Below are positions 11,175 through 21,723 of a stretch of DNA of 31,446 nucleotides, one piece after another. How positions within the stretch are numbered: position 1 is the stretch's first letter; each line of letters opens with the position of its first letter. The translations under genes and the position numbers were made by a program. Below the pieces are notes generated by a model that saw nothing but the letters and a program-made list of their open reading frames with translations, did no database searches and was not told the origin of the DNA. The DNA is from Monoraphidium neglectum (taxonomy: Eukaryota > Chlorophyta > Chlorophyceae > Sphaeropleales > Selenastraceae): assembly GCF_000611645.1 (NCBI RefSeq), contig NW_014013425.1, forward strand, positions 4,587 to 36,032. The letters run 5' to 3'.

Positions 11175-11675
11175 ATGGCAGCAGTGGATGGCGCCGCAGC
11201 CGCCCCTCCTCAGCGGCCCCGCGTTGGCCTCGGCGTTTTTGTGGAGCGCGACGACGGCGCGTTTTGCCTGGGCCAGCGGTATGTCCAGTGGGATCGCATC
11301 TTTCTGTCAAGGTGCACACAGCCGGCTGAGCTCCACCTGCCAATACCTCATGACCAGGATCAACTCCCTGGGCCACGGCGAATGGGCGCTGCCCGGAGGC
11401 CACCTGGTGAGCTCTGCACATGGCCCACATGAGACCAGCGGCCAAAACTGACAGCTGATAAACAATCGGCCATCACACATGCTTGCCATCTGCAGGAGCA
11501 CGGAGAACAATTTGAAGAATGCGCAGCCCGCGAGGTGGGCAGGAAGGGGTACCATGCTGTTGTTGAGGCTGCAAGATGAGCCCGCATGCAGGCACGAGCG
11601 TGGGCAGCCGCGGGCCAGCGTGGATTGCACCCAGCCCGTCCACAACATAATAAAAAGCATCAGGCACTGGCTATG

Positions 11676-11768
<93 letters not shown>

Positions 11769-12275
11769 CATTCTAAGCCCCTTTGCATGTGTGTTGACGC
11801 GGCCAGGTGGAGGAAGAGACTGGGCTGGTCATCACTAACGTTTCATTGGCAGCGGTGGAGAACGTGGTGTTCGAGGGCGGTGCTGCACACTATGTGTAAG
11901 CGTCCTGAACCCTGGGCGCGGGCGGATTATATCGCGCACATGCAAACCTGAAGGCATGGATGATGCCTTGGAGGTTGGGAGCCGAACCCCATCGCGCCAA
12001 TGGCCCGCATAGTCCATACGCGGCCCCCCGCCAGTACCTGTTGCCGCAAATCGCCCTGCCTGCTTCCGCACCCCTCCTCCAGGGTAATCTTCATGCGGGG
12101 CAAGGCGTCGCCGGGTTCAGAGCCTCGTGTTCTCGAGCCCACCAAGTGCACCGTCTGGCGATGGGCAACGTGGGATGACCTGCCGCAGCCGCTGTTTCAA
12201 CCGCTCAGGCAGCTGGCTGCACGCGGTTTTTGCCTGCCGCAATGCACACCGGGGCCCATTGTCGCGGCTGATTAA
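11175..12275 (+). CDS. Nudix hydrolase, plant NUDX1 / NUDT15-like
   Basis: Hydrolyses a nucleoside or other diphosphate bond next to a metal site. join(11175..11278, 11358..11406, 11496..11534, 11807..11895, 12083..12275) gives 157 residues with all phases agreeing. It opens PRVGLGVFVERDDGAFCLGQR, followed by GEWALPGGHLEHGEQFEECA. The Nudix box is complete: Gly49, Glu55, Arg63-Glu64, Glu67-Glu68, Gly70. The C-terminal half (HYVVIFMRG, LEPTKCTVWRWATWDDLPQP, LFQPLRQL) matches the plant NUDX1/NUDT15 pattern, whose members act on substrates such as oxidised or dihydroneopterin nucleotides. No transit peptide is evident, so it is probably cytosolic. Intron 3 contains the (CAG)30 tract. Exon 3 is only 39 bases. 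It is divergent from the PDZ-like gene. Confidence 0.93.
11677..11766 (+). repeat. (CAG)30 trinucleotide tract in an intron
   Basis: Thirty uninterrupted CAG units on the sense strand of the Nudix gene, inside intron 3 (11535-11806) and ending about 40 bases before the exon 4 acceptor. It creates artefactual polyalanine, polyserine, polyglutamine and polycysteine frames. As every CAG is a potential AG acceptor, it lies in a splice-sensitive place. Confidence 0.97.
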
Positions 12276-12844
12276 CTGCATGTTGCTGTTCGTGATACGG
12301 CGCTGGTGTTCTGCATCTTTCCCTTTGTGCCCTCAAGGACCTTTCAACGGCAAACGGTGTTGTCTTCTGCACAGCGCATGAGTCTATATGTACTTCACTC
12401 GTGCGATGCACACAAGCTACCAAAGACCACCATGTGGGGCCACGCGTTGTCCGTGGCGAGTGGTGCCACTGCAGCGTGGCAGTGCTCCAGGCAGAGTCAC
12501 CTGCAGGCTCAGTGTGCAGGGTCAATGGCAGTGTGCCGCATCTGTCTGCAATTCTTGCAACAAAACTGGGCTGCTGCAATTTTCCGTTTTGCAGCGCCCT
12601 CTCACCCTCAGTACACGAGATCCAGACACCGGCACGCCGATGGGCTGCGGACGAGGCGCGCATTGGGCCAAGGGGCAGCGCTTCTGGCGGCGACATGAGG
12701 GGCTGCCCAGTCATGTCTGGCAAGCTGCAGCTTCCAGCTGATGCACTCGACTGTACCGGCTCGCTTTACCACACATGCATGCACGCACGCGCGCCAGCAC
12801 ACGCACGCGCACTCGCACATGCAGGCGCACACATGCACACGCAA

Positions 12845-12883
<39 letters not shown>

Positions 12884-13195
12884 CAACCCTGTTCAGCCCT
12901 TAAGGACAATGTAAAGCTGTCCTCCTGCTGGCCCTGCGCCTGCCCCCCATTCAACGCCGCGCGCACCGCAATCGGACACCCCTGAGGGCCCGCGGCGTCA
13001 GTGACTCAGTGACGACACCACGAGTCTGTCAACAGGCAGCTGAAGGCTCGTCTCTTATCGCAATTGATTTATTATTACGTGCAATTTTCATGGTCGCAAT
13101 AAAGTCTATACGGCGTGCATGCACCGATCTGTGTGCGCAGCTCACAAAACCGGCGAGCACGTACTCAGCAAGCGGGCTGCGTGGCGTAGTGTCGT
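12276..13195. other. Intergenic, no gene recognised; simple repeats
   Basis: The 3' UTR of the Nudix gene and the upstream region of the TatD-like gene. Open frames through 12388-12985 are made of simple-sequence translation and show no family signal. The only clear structure is the CA/GC-rich tract described separately. Confidence 0.5.
12776..12884. repeat. GCAC-rich microsatellite with perfect (GCAC)10
   Basis: An imperfect CA/CG alternating tract that resolves into ten perfect GCAC units at 12845-12884. It is an intergenic microsatellite; alternating purine-pyrimidine sequence of this kind is Z-DNA prone. Confidence 0.9.
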
Positions 13196-13315
13196 ATGAA
13201 ATCTTTTGCGGGGACGAGTGGTGGGAGCTTCTTCAGCCCTGTCGCTCCTGGCCGACGCACACTTTTCTGCTACGCCGCTGCTGCCTGGCCGCCCAAGCCA
13301 ACAGCAAGCGTCAAC

Positions 13316-15201
13316 ATGGCCCGCGCCACAGCAAGCGACGAGCATGCAGCCGAAAGTGCCCAGGGGCTGCTGCACCTCCTGGCCGATGCCCATGCCCACC
13401 CCCAGCTAGACCAGGACCATCTGGCCCGCTTGGCGGGGCTACGAGTGCCGTGCGTCGCAGCGATGGGCGTCGCTGCAAACGTTGACTGGAGCATCATGGA
13501 GAAGCTGGCAGGAATGGCAGGTGTGTGGGTGCATTGGGGACCATGTTGACATAGACAGCGCCGCTAAAACCACAGTTCCTTCCCCCAAGGTTTACAAGGC
13601 ACCGTCCTTGGGAGTGGATTCGCTGAGCTTGAACAAGCGCAACCCCTTTCGCCGTGGCGTGTGTCACTTGCAGGGCCTCCCAAAATTATCCCTGGGTTTG
13701 GCATTCACCCGTGGGTGGCCGGTGGGGGCATGGGTGAAGACATTCAAATGGTGTGGCAGCATGCAGGAGTGGGGGGAGGGGACGACTGCAGCCCTCAGAC
13801 TGGGCGGCAAGCGCGCCTTTGAGCATGGCACATCCGAAACCACAACCGTGTCCCAGGCTGTCAGCTGGCCCTCCGCTCGCTCGGTGTCGCTGGATTTCGG
13901 CACCGCTTGTGGTCTACCCAGCAAAACTGCGTGTCAAACCTCAACAAACTCCCTCTGCCTCCACCGAACCAGGTGGTGGGCCCACCTGCATGCGTCTGAG
14001 CTGGGCTCAACCTGGGAGGAACTGCTGGAGGGGCCCAGTCCTGAAGAGGTGGCCAGGGCAGTAGCGCTGCTGCAAGACGAGCGGCAAAAGAAGCGGCGTG
14101 AGCAGCAGGGGGATTGCTGTGCTGCGGCTGATGCGGCAGGGGGGTACGAGGCCGGCGGGCCGCAGTCGCCCCCTGAGGAGGATGGCGGTGGCAGTGGCAA
14201 ACAGGCTGAGAAGGGGTGCGGCTGCCCCAGCAGCATGGTACCGGCCACCAGCAGTGCTGCGGCCCGCCACAACGGCGTCAGCAAGGAGGAGGACCCTTAC
14301 GACCGCAGCACCGGCAGCAGCAGCAGCAGCACGGGCAGCAGCAACAGTATCAGCGGCGGCAGCAACAGCAGCAGTGCTGCCACCTGTAGCGACAGCGGTG
14401 GCCCCTTGGCCATCGTGCCCCACGCATCCTGGCATGCGCGCCTGCGTGGCCTGCTGTCCGCCTACCCCCACGCGCTTGTGGGGGAAATTGGCATCGACCG
14501 CGCCGCCGTGATACCGGGCAGCCGTGCGCGTGTGCGGTTCGACCATCAGCTTGCGCTGCTGAGGGAGCAGCTGGCCCTGGCCGCAGAGCTCAGCCGCCCG
14601 GTCAGCATACACTGCGTGCGCGGCTACGGCCACCTGCTGCAGCTCTTTGCGGCGCTGCCGGCCAGCGGCGCCGGCTGCCCGCCCGCGGTGATGCTCCACA
14701 GCTATGGCGGCAGCCCCGAGGATGTGGCGCGGTTCTGCCGGCTGCCGGGCATTGGGCGGCGTTTCTTCTTCAGCTTCTCTGCAGCCATTAACGCGCGCGC
14801 CCCTGACAAGCTGGTGGCCCGCGTGCGTGCAGTGCCAGATGACCGGTTGCTGGTGGAGAGTGATCAGGTGGGGCACAGTGGTTTGCTGATGGGTGTAATT
14901 GCTGATGACGAGGGACAGTGCACGGGCGGCCATGGTGCCCAACATATCCCACTGCAAGTTGAGCATATGCGTGCTGGGACACACCTGTTCCGCCCTGCAC
15001 GCACATGCTCAAGGTGGTCGGTCCCCCAATCACAATGGTCCTACTCCCTGCTCCCACCTCAACCAGGTGTCCGCTCTGCTGGTGGAGGGAGGGATGGCAG
15101 ACATTTGCTACATCGTGGCAGGTGCAAAGGGCTGGGGCCTGGAGGAGGCAGCTCGACGTACACTGGAAAACTTCAATGCATTTTATGGGACCACTGTGTA
15201 A
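13316..15201 (+). CDS. TatD-family metal-dependent hydrolase
   Basis: TIM-barrel metal-dependent deoxyribonuclease/phosphoesterase family. join(13316..13520, 13674..13710, 13973..14867, 15067..15201), 423 residues, phases consistent. The N-terminal metal site is DAHAHPQ (His26, His28). Exons 2 and 3 join to give IIPGFGIHPWWAHLHA, typical of eukaryotic TatD-like proteins. Further ligands follow: ALVGEIGID (Glu), VSIHCVRG (His), MLHSYGG (His) and LLVESDQ (Asp near residue 378). The end is EEAARRTLENFNAFYG. Between HPWW and the GEIGID strand there is a low-complexity insertion of over 100 residues rich in Ser, Gly and Gln (about 14050-14400), absent from usual family members of about 260-300 residues. 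An in-frame Met at 13196 would add 40 residues resembling an organelle targeting leader. Exon 2 is 37 bases. The substrate is not predictable. Confidence 0.9.
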
Positions 15202-16075
15202 CCGCGAAGCCCTTCAATTTGGCAGATGATTGCTAGAATCCGTAAACATTTGGAGGCTCAGCTCTGCAAAAGTGGGTTTCCAGGCCCTGGAATTGAGTTG
15301 GACAAATGGCACAGCACTATGCTTCGTAGCTGTTAGTCCCCGTTGCTCAAAGGGTTCAGCAGGGGAGGAGCCATCATGGACGTCGGCGACATGCCGCTGC
15401 TCATGAGCTCAAGTTCTGGAACCCATGGGATTTTCACATTGCCGCCTGGTATCTTACCAGAGATCAAATTCTTTCATGAGGTCAAGTTGACCTGCAGCAG
15501 TCATCAATTCGGCGCCATATCCTGTGTGAACCTCCTCCCCGCAACCTGTACTGATGGCCAGTCTTAAGAGCCGATACGCATTAGGTCGACGAGAGCAGTG
15601 CTGCAAGCAAGGCGACAGCACCACCGTACGCTCAACTGAGAGCACGCCTGCATCGTTTCAGAGGTGCGCTCGCATGCACAGCAGCAGCGAGTCCGTCCAG
15701 CTGCTGCGCCCGCACCAAAGCAAAGGGTTACCCAGGATGAGATATGCTTCGCGGGTTGGAGGTGAGCCCAGAGAGTCAGATTTGTCAGGAAGGTGGGACG
15801 CGGCACGTGGGCGATTGATGGGTGTGAAGAGCTGCAGTCAACACGAACAGGACGTGGCTATGATAGGTCGCTCTCACATACATCAGCAGCCCTTGCACAT
15901 GTCACAAATCAATTACACAACATCCCTGCGGTTCGTAAGCAATCCCGAGTCTCCTAAGGGAGTCCCGTGTGTTTTGCCTGAAGTGCTGATCTCAACCACG
16001 CACTTTGCCTGCTAATCAAGCGCATCTGCAGGCTCTGTTACACCCGCTAGATTCCCCGGTTCAGCAGCCGGCTCC
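15202..16075. other. Intergenic, no gene recognised
   Basis: Between the TatD-like gene and the Mpv17-like gene. Short frames at 15343-15567 and 15554-16015 lack family resemblance. TGTAA at 15197-15201 overlaps the TatD stop codon, and no later copy is obvious. Confidence 0.45.
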
Positions 16076-17841
16076 ATGGCGAGCCTCCTGGCAGCGTCAA
16101 GGATGGGCATGTCTCACGCCTGGGCGTCCTACTGCGACCACCTCGTGAAGCGGCCTTTGATCACCAAGGTTATCACGGGTAAGCACTGCCGCGGGCCCTG
16201 TTGCGTGTGCATGGCGGCTGCTGCCGCTTGCTGTTTGCTCACAGCTGCCTGTTGATGACGTGTGCGCCCATGACACGTGGCCGCGTTGCTGCGGCATGAC
16301 CTTTGAGGTGTCTGTCAACTGCATCACCGCACTGCAGGCGTTGTGGGAACCATTGTGGGTGACGGCATCGCGCAGGCCACGTCGCACCTGTCTGCGCGCC
16401 GAGTTGCGCGGCCCGGGGCGCGCAAGCCACGCTTCCAGTACGACTGGGCACGTGCCGCGCGCCTGTGTGCCTATGCCGCGTGCCTTGGAACCCCTATCGG
16501 CCACTACTGGTTTGCTTTCCTTGATAAGGTGCGGTCACAACAGGGGGGTTTTGCACGATTGACCCTTGGCCCTTGGTCGCTGGGTTGGAAACCAAGGTCA
16601 TGTGATGCCAGCTCATGATCAGGGGGCTCGGCCGCTTATCGCTCCCCCCGCCCCTTGCCCTGATTTGCATAAACCTGCAAAACAGGCTGTGTTCCCGACG
16701 CGCATGGGCCATCCCTTGACCGCTGTGCTGAAGATGGGGCTGGATCAAGCCTTCATGGCCCCGGCGGGCATGGTGCTGGTGCGCACCTCAGCAGGGGGGT
16801 CGTGGCCCGAGGGGTTTGGCATGCATGCAGGGGGGTTCGGCATGAGTGCAATCGCACACCCTTTTCAATCCCCCAATGTTGTATGCATGGGTCATGCTCA
16901 CAAGTGGACCCTTGTGTCCTCACCTTTCCCTGGCAGTTCTTCCTGTCCATCAGCCTGATGGAGGGCAAGCCCCTGCAGCAGGCTGTTGGGGTGGTGCGGG
17001 ACAAGTTCGTGCCCACGATGATCGCCAACTACATGGTGCGTGCGTGCGTGCGTGCGTGCATGCGTGTGCGCTGCGAGGGAAGAGCTCACGCGCCGGTGTG
17101 CGGGAGGCGTTCTGTCGAGAGCAAAGGGGTTGGCGGAAACATGCAGCTGCCGTGTGCAGAGGTTGTCCAGCTGAATCCTGCATTTGCGCGGTGGTCTTTC
17201 TGACCCTGTTTCTACGGCACCTGCACTTCCCTCTCCAGCTGTGGCCTGCTGCCCAGGTGGTCAACTTCAGGTTCGTTCCGCCCGAGCAGCGCATCCTTTA
17301 CGTTAATGGTGAGACCCCAGCGAAGATGGGGGGGGGGCAGGTCAAGACAGTTTGATTGACTGAGCAGGGATGGCAAAGGTGTGGTGAGGGGGAGGGAGAT
17401 ATACACGTTGGCTTTGCTGCTGCTCTTTGATGCCTCTTGGCGGCCGCGGAGATGCTCATGCCTGGACTGTTGCTGCAGTCCACGAGGCCAACTCACTTCC
17501 CTCAATTTTCAACCTTGATATACGTATCTCTATCTACCCTCTCGCCTGCCCTCGCAGCCATCTACATCGGCTGGGTCAGCTTCCTGGTGCGTAGCCTTGT
17601 GCATCACCAGAACTGCCATAAACATTGTTGCATTGCCGCTGCAAGGATGTATGTTCCTGATCGCACAATATCTCTGATCCTTGGCAATTTCCAACCCTTT
17701 GCTTTGATGCTTCTCTTCCCCACCTTAATCCAGTCCTCCATGGCGGCAGCCGACACCCAGTCCATCAAAGTGGGCGGGGGTCGGCGGGAGGCGGGGCGCC
17801 AGGGCCCTGATGACCTGGCGTACGGGGTGAAAACAGAGTGA
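16076..17841 (+). CDS. Mpv17/PMP22-family membrane protein
   Basis: Four-helix integral membrane protein of peroxisome, mitochondrion or plastid inner membranes. join(16076..16178, 16338..16528, 16686..16778, 16937..17035, 17239..17308, 17558..17586, 17734..17841), 230 residues, phases consistent. The family order is complete: WASYCDHLVKRPLITKVITG, VGDGIAQ, FQYDWARAARLCAYA, TPIGHYWFAFLDK, KMGLDQAFMAPAG, FFLSISLMEGK, PTMIANYMLWPAAQVVNF, FVPPEQRILYVNAIYIGWVSFLS. The 36-residue polar tail (ending YGVKTE) is an extra. The N-terminus is short, so a long plastid leader is not apparent. Which organelle, and any channel role, cannot be told. The first bases of intron 4 form a GTGC repeat. Confidence 0.93.
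17036..17070 (+). repeat. GTGC tandem repeat at a 5' splice site
   Basis: Intron 4 of the Mpv17-like gene begins directly with about five GTGC units (one GCAT variant), so the splice donor is itself a repeat unit. Slippage here would create or move identical GTGCGT donors. Confidence 0.85.
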
Positions 17842-19046
17842 GAGAGTCCAGTGTGGTTCTCCTGGCCCCTCGAGTGGGTGACAAGGGAGGCCGCACGGGG
17901 TGTGGGCAATGGTTTTTTTGTGGCCGGCAGTGTTTTGTTGCGTCGAAGCATGTGGGCCGGATCCAGCCGCAGCAGGTGTTGCCCCGTCAGCTATGGTGGC
18001 TGCCTTGCAGTGAAACTTGTCTCATCTCTCAGGCCCCCCTTTCAAAGATGGTCATTTACCCGTGCCGGTCTAAAGGCGCCGCTTGGGCGATGCAGGCACA
18101 TAGATGCCACTTTTTTGGTGTGCAGCGGGGCGTTTGCTCCCTGTGGTGTTTTTTAACTGATGGTTGTTTTGGCACATGACAAGGGACTACCAAACCCGCG
18201 GCGTGCTGGGGAACCAAGCGCGACTGGTAGGTTGCCCAGGGCTTGGCTGCCCAGGACGCATGGCCTGTGCCTGGTGTGAGCCCGCCTTGGTTCTATGCGG
18301 CATTGCAGCAGGCTGACTCTCGCTTTCTTGTGCGTTCCCAGATTGTTGTGCTTGCTCCTCATGCAGCACAACTCCTCTTTTCGCAACGTCCCTAGCTGTA
18401 GCCGTACTGATAGAACCACAGACAACAGTCCTCTTGCAACTGCGGCGGGTGCATTGTATACATTCAGGAGCCATGCTATCTCTCATCCTGTTTGTCTCGC
18501 ATGGTGTCGTACACCACTTAGCCAGTTAGCCTTGTGTGCATGAGCGTGCCAGGATGGAGTATGACCACAAGCATGCCTTTGCCTGTTGCTGTAAAGCAGG
18601 AATCTCACCTGAGGGTCGGCATCATGGGGGGGTGGGGGGCTGGGCCGTGCTCTTACAGTTACGCTTCACATCTGATGCGGTTGCAGTGCTGCTCAAAATG
18701 CTGCGGCAACCTTTCGTATCCCATTCTATCCGTTGAAATCTGATCCTATTCACTCTTCTCCTGTACTATGATATTTTACAATGTCCTTCTGCAATTTGTC
18801 TGTGCACGGCACGGACAAGGTGTAGCTGAGTCTATCATAAGCACAAGCAGGGGCTGTTGCTGACTGAGAACGCCGAACGTCGGAAGATGCTCTGGGACTC
18901 AGGGTGTCACATTGGCCAAGCCCGCGCTTCTTTGATGCAGGTGTTTCACGACACATCAATTGCTTGTGATTAACGCATATTACCTCGCTGCCGATCAGAT
19001 CAATCCAGAGCGGATCTCCACGGTTGCAAGTTCGGTTGTGTACGCT
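17842..19046. other. Intergenic, no gene recognised
   Basis: About 1.2 kb between the Mpv17-like gene and the lumenal pentapeptide protein. Open frames on both strands are short and resemble nothing I know. The right part must contain the promoter of the lumenal protein gene; no defined element is visible. Confidence 0.45.
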
Positions 19047-20911
19047 ATGCAGGCGATAAAAAATATCCACGCACGTTCCGCGCTGCTGCAGCGAGCCGGC
19101 ACACACAGGCTCAGGTGCTTCGCGCACCGTGCGACGCCTGGTGGCGGTGCTGCCCGCCGCGGCTCATCCGACACGATTCGTGACACGGCCAGCTGGGCCC
19201 TCATTTCTGCGGGAGTTGCATCCACCGACTCAGCAGCAGCCCCAATGCTGGCGCGTGGCACCTCAGCCCTCGCCGCCGTGGCCTGTGCGGCGCTGTGCCT
19301 GGTGGCGCCGGTGGATGCAGCAGGGACGAGGACACGGCAGCCGCCTGTAACGCAGGAGGCTGGCCGCTGCGAGATAGCGGCGCTCGATAAGTTTGCTGAC
19401 ACCCGCGCTACCTTCTCTCAGGAGGCGTCTGGTACGCACACACCCGCGCATGCGTGTGTGAGCGTGGGTGGGAAGGGGGAGGGGCCCGAGGGCAGAGCAC
19501 TCACACACCTCCCAACTTGGCAACATGGCAGCCAATTTGTGTGCATCTGCATGCTTGCTAGATGGGGCTATTAATTGAGTAGCTATACCGGTTTCCCAAA
19601 CGTCCAGGCCATTGTCTTGGTTGGAAGAGCTCTGCGCCACCCCTGCGACCCCCTGCGGTGACACCGTGCAGGCGGCAACATGGCCGAGGCGGTGGTGGAC
19701 ATAAGGGATTGCGATTTCAGCGGTCAGGACCTCAGTGGCAAAGTGTTTTCGGGTGTCCTCTTGCGCGGAGCCAACCTGAGCGGTGGCAAGGTCGTCGGCA
19801 GCCAGTTTGCGCGCGCAGACGCACAGGTGCAGGCCTCGCATGCGGGACTGCGCTGATTGTGGGATACCAGCCACAAGTATTATGTGCATCCTTTTACCAA
19901 CGCACAGGCACAGTCCTTGTGACCATTTGGTGGATATCTATGCCGGCGTCAAGAGCCCAGCGCCCCTGCTGGTGCGCCACATCTCGACCCAATCACTTGA
20001 AACCCTCGCCATTGCTGCTGCCCAGGGCGCCCTGCTGGACGGGCTGGACCTGACAGACACCAACTGCTACGGGTATGAGGCTGGACTGAATGCTGGGTAC
20101 CCCATCACACGCTGTGCCCGACACATTGTCGTGCATTGCCATCATACTTCTTGCGCCCAGAAGCAATAATGCCTGCCGTTGCGCAACTGCAACTATCCCG
20201 CAGCACGGCTTTTGATGGCGCATCCCTGCGCAATGCACAGGTGAGTCAAGATCATGGGTACAGCCATTGACAAATTGGAGTTGCTTGTTCCTGCGCGCGC
20301 TGCCTCCCCCTCCTTTGACCAGCATGTGACATGTGCTGCCATTCGCCCTCGCTGTCGCGTGCAGTTTGAAAACGCGATTCTGACAGCGGCATCCTTTGGC
20401 AAGTCCCCCGTCACGGGCGAGGTGTGCAGGAAGAATGGAGACCCATGTGTCACGGCTGTCGGGGCTTTCCTGGGTGTGCCAGACGATGGTTGTCGCAGCA
20501 TGTTGGGCCGTAATTTGCATGGGACATGCCTGTCGTCATCATATCACACCTCTGGTAATCAAATCCAGCTCAAACCAACGATGCTTCTCCACCTGTAACT
20601 TCATTTTTATGCAGTGGGCCGACTTGGCGGGGGCCCACTTTGAGGGGGCGCTGCTGTCCAGCTCAGACATTGGGCGGATTTGCGAAAACCCGGTGCGTTC
20701 GTTGTCAGATGTGGGGGTACTTGTGATCGAATGATGGGAAGCATTAAGATGAACCGCAAAGCTCGCTAGCAATCACTCTGCCTGTAGCTTACGTGCGACT
20801 GGCTAGCTGCCCTCCCATTGCTCTGCCTTTTTACACTCACCCCTCCACGTGCAGACCCTGGATCAGGACACCCGGGACTACGAGCTGGGCTGCCGCCGCT
20901 CAGCCAAGTAG
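19047..20911 (+). CDS. Thylakoid lumenal pentapeptide-repeat protein
   Basis: join(19047..19431, 19672..19826, 20026..20072, 20204..20240, 20365..20421, 20615..20692, 20855..20911), 271 residues, phases consistent. The N-terminus is bipartite: an Arg/Ala-rich stroma-targeting part (MQAIKNIHARSALLQRAG...) followed by a hydrophobic segment ALAAVACAALCLVAPVDA, which ends in an AxA-like cleavage site. The mature part contains pentapeptide repeats: CDFSGQDLSGKVF, LLRGANLSG, GALLDGLDLTDTN, TAFDGASLRNAQFENAILTAASF, ADLAGAHFEGALLS. It closes with IGRICENPTLDQDTRDYELGC, which I recognise from plant TL17/TL15-type lumen proteins. An arginine pair before the hydrophobic stretch hints at, but does not prove, Tat transport. 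Several exons hold one or two repeats each. Its function in plants is also poorly known. Confidence 0.9.
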
Positions 20912-20949
20912 TTCTTGTATTCCTGACCCTGTGATTGTGCGCCTGGTTT

Positions 20950-20954
20950 TGTAA
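20950..20954 (+). terminator. TGTAA polyadenylation motif
   Basis: TGTAA 39 bases after the stop of the lumenal pentapeptide protein, in the expected orientation for a green-algal polyadenylation signal. Confidence 0.6.
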
Positions 20955-21647
20955 CACGTTTGATGATTATTGGCAATCGCTCCCACCGGACTAACGATAC
21001 CAATGATTGTATCTGGTAAAAGGTTGCGGCGTGTTTCAGCTGCTGCAGGGGCTGGGACCGGGCGGCTGCGTCCCTCCATGCGCAAAGGCATAGGCTGCAT
21101 TAAATCATGCAAAAGGGGAAGGCAAAGCGCTGCGGCCATGAGGGTCATGGATCTAAAGGTCAGGTATCCATGAAGGTTCGGCCTGAGCACAGGCCAGCAG
21201 TGGCCTCCATAGGGCAAAGCCATGTTGGCGCACGCGACAAGATACAGGATCAACCGCCTGGTTGAAGTGCCCAAACCACTTGATTGGGACTGAGCATTCC
21301 ACGGGGATCGCGTACAGGAAGAGTGTTGGCAGCCATGCCGCGGCTGCTTCACGCTGCGCCGTTCACGCACACAATTATTGCCTGCTGCTACCTGTGTTGT
21401 ATCCTGCTGGGCCTATAAACGTGGATGCTGATTCGCAGGCCTGCGTCTTGAGGAAGTACAACGAGCACAAGCACCGCCCTGATACCGCGATCTTTACCGC
21501 CCAAACATCACCACTTTACGTGCCACGCTGGTGCCCCCTTCCCAGGCGGCAGTGGCACCATATTGCGCCGCCTGTTGAACGATGCCAACCTCAAGTGGCC
21601 ATGCTGCATCTTTTTGTAGCTGTTGCTCTAGGCACCAAGCACGAATG
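20955..21647. other. Convergent intergenic spacer
   Basis: Lies between the rightward lumenal protein gene and the leftward polyglutamine protein gene. The long minus-strand frame 20900-21370 reads like random translation. No RNA gene or repeat is recognised. Confidence 0.45.
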
Positions 21648-21669
21648 TCATTGAGACGGCTGTCCTGCC

Positions 21670-21723
<54 letters not shown>

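Noticed and set aside
11677..11766. CRISPR-like array
   Set aside because: Pure trinucleotide repeat without spacers; no array with regular spacers is present anywhere in the window.
11307..11771. Open frames with polycysteine, polyalanine or polyglutamine around the CAG tract
   Set aside because: Produced by translating the intronic (CAG)30 repeat in several frames; the Nudix exon structure explains the locus.
12388..12985. Long plus- and minus-strand frames over the GCAC tract
   Set aside because: His/Ala/Arg-rich translation of a microsatellite, with no family resemblance.
14007..14984. 325-codon minus-strand open frame
   Set aside because: Antisense shadow of the TatD-like gene; its Ala-rich, repetitive translation comes from the CAG/GC-rich sense codons, and the sense frame carries the full catalytic motif set.
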